33,332 nucleotides of DNA, taken from the NCBI GenBank assembly GCA_949127775.1, contig CASBQF010000384.1, positions 1-33,332 on the forward strand, written 5' to 3'. Source of the stretch: Oscillatoriales cyanobacterium PMM_0080 (GTDB lineage: Bacteria; Cyanobacteriota; Cyanobacteriia; Cyanobacteriales; Microcoleaceae). A program made the position numbers and the translations under genes. Shown in pieces: positions 22,282 through 31,100 of this stretch. How positions within the stretch are numbered: position 1 is the stretch's first letter; every line of letters starts with the position of its first letter. The notes beneath the pieces were generated by a model. That model had not been told where the DNA came from. It ran no database searches and saw only the letters and a program-made list of their open reading frames with translations.

Positions 22282-24828
22282 ATGGATCGACAAACCAGAA
22301 TTCCAGAACTCGAAGAAGTTGACTTGACAAACTGCGACAGAGAACCCATTCACATATCAGGGCAGATTCAGCCGCACGGAGTGCTCCTTGTTGTACGAGA
22401 ACCTCAACTAGAAATACTGCAAGTCAGTGAAAATACGCAAGATTTGTTAGGCTTTGATGCCAAAAGTGCGATCGGTCAAGATTTGAGCATATTACTCGAT
22501 CGCACTCAGCTACAAAAACTCAAAGCCTGTTTGCAGAATGAAAACTTAAAAACCGTCAATCCCATTAAACTGTCTGTCGAAAAAGCAGGCAAATCTTTAG
22601 AATTTGACTGCATCCTCCACCGAGGAGAAGGAATTTTGATCGTCGAATTAGAATTGGCAACTACCACAGAAAAACTTTCCGTTTTCAGCTTTTATCATTC
22701 AGTGAGATCCACTGTCAGCCAAATTCAAAGCGCCAAAAATCTCAACGAATTATGTCAACTGACTGTAGAAGAAGTCAGGAGAATCTCAGGATTTGATAGA
22801 GTTATGGTCTATCAATTTGATCACGAAGGCAACGGCGCTGTCATCGCTGAAGACAAAACAGAAAACCTGAGTCCTTTCTTAGGCTTAAACTACCCCAGCA
22901 CAGATATTCCCAAACAAGCCAGAAAACTGTATTCCTTAAATTGGCTGAGGTTGATACCAGATATTAATTATCAACCAGTCCCCCTCGTTTCGGCCAACAA
23001 TCCCATTACCAATCAACCCATAGACCTCAGTTTTAGCGTATTGAGAAGCGTTTCCCCCATTCACATAGAATATCTGCAAAATATGGGCGTGACAGCTTCC
23101 ATGTCAATCTCGTTAATCAAAGACAAAAAACTGTGGGGATTGATTGCTTGCCACAACTATACACCAAAATATCTCAACTATGAATTGCGCGCAGCCTGCG
23201 AATTTATCGGACAAGTAATGTCCTTAGAACTCCAATCAAAAGAAGGAAACGAAGACTACGACTACAAACTACACTTAAAATCCATTCAAACCCAGATTTT
23301 TGAAGACATATCTACCTCCGAAAATTTATCGGAAGTGTTAGTTAAATGCCAGCATAATTTGCTGGAAGCAGTCAACGCCCAGGGAGCAGCAATAGTATTT
23401 GGAAACAATTGCTATCGAGTCGGGCAAACACCTCGGGGAGAATCGCTCAAATACTTAACCAAGTGGGTAGAAAACCACCTAACAAAAGAAATATTTTATA
23501 CAGACTCCCTCACCAAATGCTATCCAGAAGCTGAGCAATTTAAAGACACGGCAAGCGGGTGTTTAGCTATCGCAATATCGCCCACTCAGAAAATATACAT
23601 TCTGTGGTTTCGCCCGGAAGTAATTAAGACCGTAAATTGGGCGGGAAACCCCAACAAACCAGTTCAGATAGATGAAAATGGCAGCCATCGAATTTCACCT
23701 AGGCAATCCTTCGAGCTGTGGAAAGAAAATGTGAGGTGCAAATCCTTGCCTTGGAAACAATGCGAAATAGACGCTGCATTGGAACTAAAAAAAGCAATGA
23801 TTAATATAGTGTTGCGCCAAGCTGACAAACTCGAAAAATTAAATACTGCACTACAAGCATCAGTCGCCAGAGAGCGCGAAAAAACTGCTCATTTGAAAAC
23901 AGCGATGTCCGAGCTTCAACGCACCCAAACTCAATTGGTGCAAAGCGAAAGAATGTCAAGCTTGGGACAATTGGTGGCGGCGGTAGCCTATGAAGTCACT
24001 AACCCGATTAACTTCATCTACGGAAACCTCAGTTATGCTAACGAATACAGTCAAAAACTGATCGATTTATTGCAGCTTTACGAGAAACATTACCCATCGT
24101 CTTCGCCAGAAATTCAAGCAGAAATAGAAGCATCAGAAGTAGAGTTTATAGTTGAAGACTTACCGAAGTTGCTGGGTTCAATGAAAGTAGGCGCTAACCG
24201 CATCCGCGAGATAGTTCAGTCGCTGCGAAACTTCTCTAGAATTGACGAAGCGGAAATTAAACCAGTTGACATTCACGACGGATTGGACAGCGCTTTGCTG
24301 ATTTTGAGCAACCGATTCAAACCGAAGCCCGTTAGCGTAGCAGGTACGCAGCACCATCGCCCTGCGATTCATCTCATCAAAGAATATGGCTCTTTGCCTT
24401 TGGTTGAGTGTTACGCAGTTCACATCAACCAAGTATTTATGAATGTACTGACAAATGCACTTGATGCCCTAGAAAATGCCTTTGTGAACAATAATTTATC
24501 GCCACACTGGGGACACGAAGCAGAGACAGCAAAGGGCGGAAAAATTCGGATTGTGACTGAAGTTTGTCCGGGAGAAACAGCCGTATTAGTTCGGATCAAG
24601 GACAATGCTTGGGGCATGACTGAAACAGTTAGACAGCAAATATTTGAGCCGTTTTTTACCACAAAACCGGTGGGAAAAGGTGCGGGGATAGGTTTGGCGA
24701 TTAGCCGCGAAATTGTAGTGGAACAACACGGCGGCAAATTGATCTGCATTTCAACTCCCGGAGAGGGAACCGAGTTGATTATTGAGATTCCCTTAAGCCA
24801 AACTCATCCCAAACCGATTGTGAAGTAA
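22282..24828 (+). CDS. Bacteriophytochrome-type sensor kinase with altered H-box
   Basis: An 848-residue protein in phytochrome order. PAS_2 is at about 14-115 with Cys18 (VDLTNCDREPIH), the position used for biliverdin attachment. GAF is at about 140-300, with DIP at 208-210 and SPIHIEYL around 260, where cyanobacterial Cph1 proteins have Cys in place of Ile260. PHY is at about 320-500 with the PRQSF tongue (473-477). A histidine-kinase module follows. Its H-box reads VAAVAYEVTNPINF, with Tyr570 where H-E is expected. The ATPase G1 box is DNAWGM (Ala776 for Gly), while the G2 region GKGAGIGLAIS is intact. It would bind biliverdin and sense red/far-red light, but normal His phosphorylation looks unlikely. 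No response regulator is next to it. Confidence 0.9.
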   Translation: MDRQTRIPELEEVDLTNCDREPIHISGQIQPHGVLLVVREPQLEILQVSENTQDLLGFDAKSAIGQDLSILLDRTQLQKLKACLQNENLKTVNPIKLSVEKAGKSLEFDCILHRGEGILIVELELATTTEKLSVFSFYHSVRSTVSQIQSAKNLNELCQLTVEEVRRISGFDRVMVYQFDHEGNGAVIAEDKTENLSPFLGLNYPSTDIPKQARKLYSLNWLRLIPDINYQPVPLVSANNPITNQPIDLSFSVLRSVSPIHIEYLQNMGVTASMSISLIKDKKLWGLIACHNYTPKYLNYELRAACEFIGQVMSLELQSKEGNEDYDYKLHLKSIQTQIFEDISTSENLSEVLVKCQHNLLEAVNAQGAAIVFGNNCYRVGQTPRGESLKYLTKWVENHLTKEIFYTDSLTKCYPEAEQFKDTASGCLAIAISPTQKIYILWFRPEVIKTVNWAGNPNKPVQIDENGSHRISPRQSFELWKENVRCKSLPWKQCEIDAALELKKAMINIVLRQADKLEKLNTALQASVAREREKTAHLKTAMSELQRTQTQLVQSERMSSLGQLVAAVAYEVTNPINFIYGNLSYANEYSQKLIDLLQLYEKHYPSSSPEIQAEIEASEVEFIVEDLPKLLGSMKVGANRIREIVQSLRNFSRIDEAEIKPVDIHDGLDSALLILSNRFKPKPVSVAGTQHHRPAIHLIKEYGSLPLVECYAVHINQVFMNVLTNALDALENAFVNNNLSPHWGHEAETAKGGKIRIVTEVCPGETAVLVRIKDNAWGMTETVRQQIFEPFFTTKPVGKGAGIGLAISREIVVEQHGGKLICISTPGEGTELIIEIPLSQTHPKPIVK

Positions 24829-24892
24829 AAAAAGTGTGCTCATCGCCCAAATTCAAAAGTCCAAAATTCGACTAAAATACAAAAGCAGCTAA

Positions 24893-25045
24893 ATAGTAAG
24901 TCAATACGGTTCAGTTAAGCCAGATCCCCCTAGCCCCCCTTAAAAAGGGGGGACAAGAACTCCATCAAAGTCCCCCGACTATCCGGGGGATTTAGGGGAT
25001 CTCTGGGGAGTAAATAGTGTGAACCTAAGCGTATTGAATAGTAAG
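24893..25045. mobile_element. MITE-like palindromic element with 8-bp target duplication
   Basis: ATAGTAAG at 24893-24900 and 25038-25045 flank a 137-bp element (24901-25037). Its ends TCAATACG and CGTATTGA are perfect 8-nt inverted repeats. The interior carries CCCCCTAGCCCCCCTTAAAA followed by a run of G, and TCCCCCGACTATCCGGGGG. No reading frame of note is present. The structure is that of a non-autonomous transposable element that has inserted between two genes. Confidence 0.85.
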
Positions 25046-25075
25046 TAGATTTGAGCCAATTTTGAGGAAGCGATT

Positions 25076-26539
25076 GTGACTGAAAAAAATACCGCCCAAT
25101 GGGATGCCGGCAGATTTGTCAAAACTTTGGCTTATTTCGGCGTGATTCCCTTCATTGGTAGCATTAGCTGGCTGCAACAATTGTTCGGAAGCAGCAGCAA
25201 CATTAAAAAAGACAAACCCAAACTAATATTGGTAGCTGGTGCGACAGGTGGCGTTGGGAAACGAGTTGTCAAGCGGCTGCAACAGCGGGGATATCAAGTC
25301 CGCTGTCTTGTCAGAGATACGAAAAGAGCAACCGAAATTCTCGGTAAAAATGTCGAATTAGTCGAGGCAGATATCACTGTGGCAGAAACTCTAACACCGT
25401 TAGTAACGGATGGTGTAGAAGCTGTTATTTGCTGCACAGGTACTAAAGTTCAACCTGTAGAAGGAGACACCCCAACGAGGGAAAAATATTATCAAGGCAT
25501 CAAGTTTTATATGCCGGAAGTTGTGGATGTTCCCGAAATTGTGGAATACAAAGGCCTGAATAATTTAGTGCAAGCTGTTCGCAGTCAGCTAGTTAAAGCA
25601 GGGGAAAAAGTCATTTTTGATTTCACAAAACCTACCCAAGATTTAAAGGAAACTTGGGGGGCGCTGGATGATGTGGTGATGGGTGGGACTAGCGAAAGTT
25701 CGATCGTCCTTACAGACAGTACAGCTATATTCACGGGCAATGTTTCCACCGCCAACTCCGGTGGCTTTGCTTCTGTGCGGACTCGTAACTTCGATTCTGC
25801 GCTCAATCTCGCAGGATTTAGTGGCCTCCAACTGCGCGTCAAAGGGGATGGTAAGCGCTACAAGTTGATTGTGCGTAGCGAGGCAAAATGGGATGGCATT
25901 GGCTATTGTTATTCTTTTGATACTGTTTACAATACCTGGATTACTGTCGTCGTTCCCTTCGATCAATTAATTCCAGTATTTCGTGCGAAAACTGTGAAAG
26001 ATGGCTCTAAATTCGATCCGAGCAGCATTTATTCTTTTCAATTAATGCTGAGCAAGTTTGAATACGACGGCGCGCTGAATCCGAAATTTACAGCGGGTGT
26101 TTTTCAACTGGAATTAGAATCTATTAAGGCTGATGGCGGCCAGATTTTGCCACGATTTGTGATGGTGAGTTCGGCTGGAGTTACTCGCCCAGGTCGCCCA
26201 GGACTGATTTTGGAAGATGAACCGCCGGCTGTCAGAATGAATGATATGTTGGGGGGAATTTTGACTTGGAAGTTGAAAGGGGAGGATTGCGTGCGATCGA
26301 GCGGCATACCTTATACTGTTGTCAGACCTTGTGCTTTGACTGAAGAAGCGGGCGGCAAAGCTTTGATCTTCGAGCAAGGAGATAATATTCGGGGTAAAGT
26401 TAGTCGAGAAGATATTGCAGAATTGTGCGTGCAAGCTTTGTCACAACCGCAGGCTTCTAAGGTAACTTTTGAGGTGAAAGAGGGGGAAAATTCTGCTGAT
26501 CCGGGAGATTGGGAGGGTTTGTTTTCTGGGGTGAAATAG
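25076..26539 (+). CDS. Atypical SDR with inserted CIA30 domain (HCF173-like)
   Basis: A 487-residue protein from GTG at 25076. An N-terminal stretch with a hydrophobic segment (FVKTLAYFGVIPFIGSISW) precedes an NAD(P)-binding motif LVAGATGGVGKRV (about 52-64). A CIA30 domain (DFTKPTQDLKETWGALDDVV to about residue 353) interrupts the fold. The SDR continues from FVMVSSAGVTRPGRPG. Related cyanobacterial and plastid proteins (HCF173 type) act in photosystem II assembly or psbA translation, so that is the likely context. A classical YxxxK is not obvious, as usual for atypical SDRs, and catalysis is uncertain. It stands downstream of a MITE. Confidence 0.85.
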   Translation: MTEKNTAQWDAGRFVKTLAYFGVIPFIGSISWLQQLFGSSSNIKKDKPKLILVAGATGGVGKRVVKRLQQRGYQVRCLVRDTKRATEILGKNVELVEADITVAETLTPLVTDGVEAVICCTGTKVQPVEGDTPTREKYYQGIKFYMPEVVDVPEIVEYKGLNNLVQAVRSQLVKAGEKVIFDFTKPTQDLKETWGALDDVVMGGTSESSIVLTDSTAIFTGNVSTANSGGFASVRTRNFDSALNLAGFSGLQLRVKGDGKRYKLIVRSEAKWDGIGYCYSFDTVYNTWITVVVPFDQLIPVFRAKTVKDGSKFDPSSIYSFQLMLSKFEYDGALNPKFTAGVFQLELESIKADGGQILPRFVMVSSAGVTRPGRPGLILEDEPPAVRMNDMLGGILTWKLKGEDCVRSSGIPYTVVRPCALTEEAGGKALIFEQGDNIRGKVSREDIAELCVQALSQPQASKVTFEVKEGENSADPGDWEGLFSGVK

Positions 26540-26619
26540 GTATTGTTTGTAGGGGCGGGTTTGGTGCGTGCAATGAGATTTTGTGCGCGTTGCACACTCT
26601 ACAAATGCGAGTAGAAATC

Positions 26620-26682
26620 AGGACACGGCAGTGCCGTTTCCCTACAATTGATCGCGCTAGGGAAACGGCACTGCCGTGTCCT
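26620..26682. repeat. Palindromic element copy B (perfect 25-nt arms)
   Basis: Arms 26620-26644 and 26658-26682 are perfectly complementary over 25 nt (ACGGCAGTGCCGT core). It is related to copies at 15641 and 26738 and lies in the spacer between the CIA30 gene and the sugar permease. Confidence 0.9.
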
Positions 26683-26737
26683 CTATATTCCGGCGCAGCC
26701 GGAATTGAGTAGGGTTTGGTGCGCGTTGCACACCATG

Positions 26738-26890
26738 ATAATTAATATCAAATCCGGTAGCATCGGAATTATTAGTAGCCCAAATTAGGAGACGGCAGTG
26801 CCGTGTCCCTACGCCAGATTAATTGTAGGGAAACGGCACTGCCGTCTCCTCTATATTATTCCGGTGCAACCGGAACTGATATAATTACCA
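26738..26890. repeat. Nested palindromic element copy C
   Basis: Core arms 26787-26812 and 26825-26850 match at 25 of 26. Outside them AAATCCGGTAGCATCGGAAT on the left faces ATTCCGGTGCAACCGGAA on the right, and the 26741-26750 AATTAATATC region faces GATATAATT at 26878-26886. Copy A at 15651 shares the ATATCAAATCCGGTAGCATC segment. It fills most of the leader of the sugar permease, which has no other ribosome binding site in view. Confidence 0.85.
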
Positions 26891-26910
26891 ATTACCAATT
26901 ACTAATTATT

Positions 26911-27789
26911 ATGTATTTGAATTTCTTTCGACGCTATTCGACGCCTTATTTGTTCTTGTTTCCGGCTTTGTTTATTTTGAGTTTGACTGTTTTGTGGCCG
27001 GCGGTGCAAGCTTTTTATTTGAGTTTTACGAGTTATGAATATGATTTAACTCAAATGCCGCAGTGGGTGGGTTTGAAGAATTTTGAGAGGTTGTGGCGCG
27101 ATCGCACTTTTTGGCAAACTTTGACCAATACGCTGCTGTATCTCATCTGTGTTGTGCCTATATTGGTTGTTCTACCGTTGGGAATGGCGATTTTGTGCAA
27201 TCAAAAGCTGCGGGGGATGAACTGGTTCCGCGCCGCCTACTACACGCCGGCGGTGATTTCGATGGTTGTCGCGGGGATTGCTTGGAAGTGGCTGTTTGCT
27301 GAGACTGGATTGCTGAATCAGTTCGGAGAATTGTTGGGTTTGCCTCCGGTTTCTTGGCTGGCAAATCCCAAGGTGGCACTCTTTAGTGTGATGGCAGTTA
27401 CTGTCTGGAAAGGGTTGGGTTATTACATGGTAATTTATTTGGCTGGGCTGCAATCTATTCCGGCAGAACTTTATGAGGCGGCGGCGATTGATGGTTCGGA
27501 TGGTTTGGGGAAACACTGGGATATTACTGTGCCGCTGATGAAGCCTTATTTGGTTTTGGTGGCGGTAATTTCGGCGATTTCTGCTACTAAGGTTTTTGAA
27601 GAAGTTTATATTATGACTCAGGGCGGGCCTCGCAATAGTTCTAAGACTGTTGTTTACTATCTTTATGAACGGGCTTTTAAGGATTTGGAAATTGGTTATG
27701 CTTGTACGATCGGGTTGGTATTGTTTTTGATGATTTTGGGTTTGTCGATTTTGCAAGTTAGCCTTCAGGGTTTAACCCGCAATGATTAG
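26911..27789 (+). CDS. Sugar ABC transporter permease (MalF/UgpA family)
   Basis: A 292-residue protein from ATG at 26911; an in-frame start at 26803 lies inside a palindromic element and is rejected. Six hydrophobic segments are visible, the first LFLFPALFILSLTVLWPAV. The conserved cytoplasmic EAA loop is EAAAIDGSDGLGKHWDITVP (189-208), the site that couples to the ATPase. It would form the inner-membrane channel with a second MalG-like permease, a solute-binding protein and an ATPase, but none of these is in view on either side. Cyanobacterial relatives transport glucosylglycerol, sucrose or trehalose, and the actual substrate cannot be told. Confidence 0.9.
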   Translation: MYLNFFRRYSTPYLFLFPALFILSLTVLWPAVQAFYLSFTSYEYDLTQMPQWVGLKNFERLWRDRTFWQTLTNTLLYLICVVPILVVLPLGMAILCNQKLRGMNWFRAAYYTPAVISMVVAGIAWKWLFAETGLLNQFGELLGLPPVSWLANPKVALFSVMAVTVWKGLGYYMVIYLAGLQSIPAELYEAAAIDGSDGLGKHWDITVPLMKPYLVLVAVISAISATKVFEEVYIMTQGGPRNSSKTVVYYLYERAFKDLEIGYACTIGLVLFLMILGLSILQVSLQGLTRND

Positions 27790-27830
27790 TTGACAGTTGA
27801 CAGTTGACAGTTGACAGTTGACAATTGACA
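27788..27830. repeat. TTGACAG heptamer repeats after the permease
   Basis: Five TTGACAG units, then a degenerate unit and GACAGAG, directly after the permease stop. The rest of 27831-28110 has no convincing gene; a minus-strand frame across it starts in these repeats. Confidence 0.8.
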
Positions 27831-28110
27831 GAGAGAAGAAGATTAAAAAGGCTGTTAAAATCCCCGGTAAGCTAAATGTGACATTAAGCACAGTATATAT
27901 CAGTAATAATACGTAAATACAAATTGATTTAAAGACTAAGCCAAATAGCCAATGACAAAGCTGTGAGACTTGGACTAAGGTTGAGTATGTCTGGGGATTT
28001 TTGCCGATCGCCCGCACGCATCACCCCTCTAACATAGGCGATCGACTTCCGCCCACAGCACAACTCGTGCAAATTTGCAGTCAACCCTTTAAATTCAAAT
28101 TGATTAAACT

Positions 28111-31100
28111 ATGATTTCCCTAAAAGGCTATCAAATCACGGAACAAATTTATTCTGGTATCAATACTGTGATTTATCGGGGAATCTGGGAACAAGAAAAC
28201 CTGCCAGTCATTGTCAAAACCCTGAAAAGTGAGTATCCAACTCTCGAAGAGATTACCCGTTTGAGACACGAATATAAAATCCGAAAGAATCTGAGAAATC
28301 TAGAAACTATTGTCAATTCCTACCGCCTAGAAACTCATCAAAATAGTGTGGCACTCACATTGGAAGACTTTGGTGGCTTGGCTTTATCAAAATTTTTAAC
28401 CACGAATAAACTCAAATTTACACAATTTTTAGAAATTGCCGTGCAGCTAGCCCAAAGCTTGGGTGAAATTCATCAAAATCAAATAATTCACAAAGATATT
28501 AAGCCGCACAATATTATCATCCATCCCGAAACGTATCGTGTAAAAATTACTGACTTCAGCATCTCCTCACGCTTGGTTCGAGAAAACGCAAGTCCCAGCT
28601 ATCCCAATTTGCTCGAAGGCACGTTAGCTTATATTTCGCCGGAACAAACTGGTAGAATGAATCGGGCGATCGACTATCGCAGCGATTTTTACTCGTTAGG
28701 TGTCACTTTTTACGAGATGCTGACTGGTGAATTGCCGTTTAGCGCGATCGACCCTTTAGAATTAGTTCACTGTCATATCGCCCGCATAGCACCGCCTCCT
28801 TGCAGTTTAAATCCTGAAATTCCCGAAGCAATTTCTGGTATTGTGATGAAATTGTTGGCCAAGACGGCGGAAGATAGGTATCAAAGCGCCGATGGGCTGA
28901 GGTTTGATCTCGAAACCTGTCTCGCACAACTCCAAGCTACTGGCAATATATCTGATTTTACTGCCGGAAATGCCGATCGGGCCGGTCAACTCCTCATCCC
29001 CCAAAAACTCTACGGTAGAGAAGCCGAAGTCGCCGCTTTGCTAGCCGCCTTTAACCGAGTTAGCGGTGTCGAACCCCCAGGGCTGTTTGATTCTCAGAAA
29101 AATCAGGATTTTGTAGGGGTTGTGCCCCCGTGCCAACCCTCCGCTCTCCAAGAGGGCAACCACGGGGGGATTGCCCCTACAAAGAATGAAACAGCCCTAG
29201 TCGAAAACAAGACAAATTCCCATACGGGAGTCGAAATGATCCTGGTTTCCGGTTACTCCGGCATCGGAAAATCCTGCTTAGTCAATGAAGTACAAAAACC
29301 AATTGTCCGACAGCGCGGCTATTTTATTGGTGGCAAATTTGACCAATTCAAACGCAACATTCCCTACGCTTCCGTGATTCAAGCATTCCAGTCATTGATT
29401 CGGCAGTTGCTAACAGAAAGCGCAGCATCTATCGAGACTTGGAAACAGAAATTGCTAGCTGCTTTGGGAAGCAGCGGTAAAGTTGTCACCGACGTGATTC
29501 CAGAAGTCGAACTAATTATCGGGAAACAGCCGGAAGTCCCACAATTAGGGCCGACAGAATCGCAAAACCGATTTAATCGAGTGTTTAAACAATTCATTAG
29601 CGTGTTTACCGCGCAGGAACACCCGCTAGTTGTTTTTCTCGACGATTTGCAATGGGCAGATTCGGCATCGCTGAAATTAATTGAACTCCTGGTGACTGAT
29701 GCAGAAAGCAAGTATTTGCTGGTAATTGGAGCCTATCGAGATAACGAAGTCAGCGCTACCCATCCGCTGATTCAAACCATCGAAAATATCCAAAAAGCTC
29801 GCGCAGGACTACCCGAAAGAGTCAACAATATTGTTCTCACTCCTCTAGAGTTGAGTCATGTTCAACTCTTAATATCCGAAACTTTGAAAACCAGAGTCTC
29901 GGAAAAAGTCAAACTCTTTTCCGAGCTACTTTTTAACAAAACCCAAGGAAATCCCTTCTTTTTAACTCAGTTACTCCGAACTCTTTATCAAGAAAATCTG
30001 TTAGCTTACGATTTTTCATCCAGTGCGTGGCAGTGGGATCTCGGACATATTCAAGCAATTGGAATTACTGACTGCAACATCGTAGAGTTACTCGCTAGAA
30101 ATATTCGGAAGTTGCCTGTTTCGGCGCAGTCAGCATTACAATTGGCTGCCTGTATTGGCAACCAGTTTAATTTAGAAGTGCTGGCAATTGTTAGCGAAAA
30201 ATCTCAGAAAGAAACAGCATTAGCTCTCTGGGATGCTCTTCAGGCAGGTCTAATTTTGCCGCTGACCAACGATTACAAAATTCCCCTGGTTTTTGAGGGT
30301 TCGGAAACCGGACTGTCGGGGCTGCAAGATGTCAAGGTTAGTTACAAGTTTTTGCACGACAGAGTGCAGCAAGCAGCTTATTCTTTGATTCCCGATGGCG
30401 AGAAACAAGCAACGCACGTCAAAATCGGTCAACTGCTGCTCAATAATACTCCCGCTTCGGAGATTGAAGAAAATGTCTTTGATATTGTCAACCAACTGAA
30501 TTTTGGTGTTGAATTCATCGCCGAAAAAGCAGAAAAATATGAATTGGCAAAACTGAATCTGATCGCTGGGAAAAGAGCTAAAGCATCCAATGCTTACGAA
30601 GTCGCTGTCAGGTATTTGAATCTCGGCCTGGAACTGATTAACTCCCTTGGCGCGGTAAGTGAAACGGGGTCAAGTTGGCAGACTGATTATGACTTGACGC
30701 TGAACCTTTATGTAGAAGCAGCGGAGGCGGAATATCTAAATACTAACTTTGGGCGATCGCAAGAATTAGCTGACATCGTGTTACAACAAGCTACAAATCG
30801 GCTCGACAAAGTTAAGGTATACGAACTACAAATGCAGTCTTATATATCTCAAAACCAGATGATTAAAGCCATTGATACTGGTTTGAAAGCTTTGGAGATA
30901 TTGGGATTTTCCCTGTCAAAAATTCCCCCAGAGGGCTTGACTGGAGTTAAGTTACCTCAGCTTGATGAACTAGAAAATGTTCCGGTAATGACTGACGACT
31001 ATGAGTTGGCCGCAATGCGGATACTCTCGGCTGTTGGTTCTTCTGTTTTCATGGCAAAACCAGAACTATTGCCGCAGATTGTCTTCACAATGGTTGATTT

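Noticed and set aside
27772-28017. Minus-strand 81-codon frame
   Set aside because: Its 3' half is heptamer repeat and it lies antisense to the permease end.
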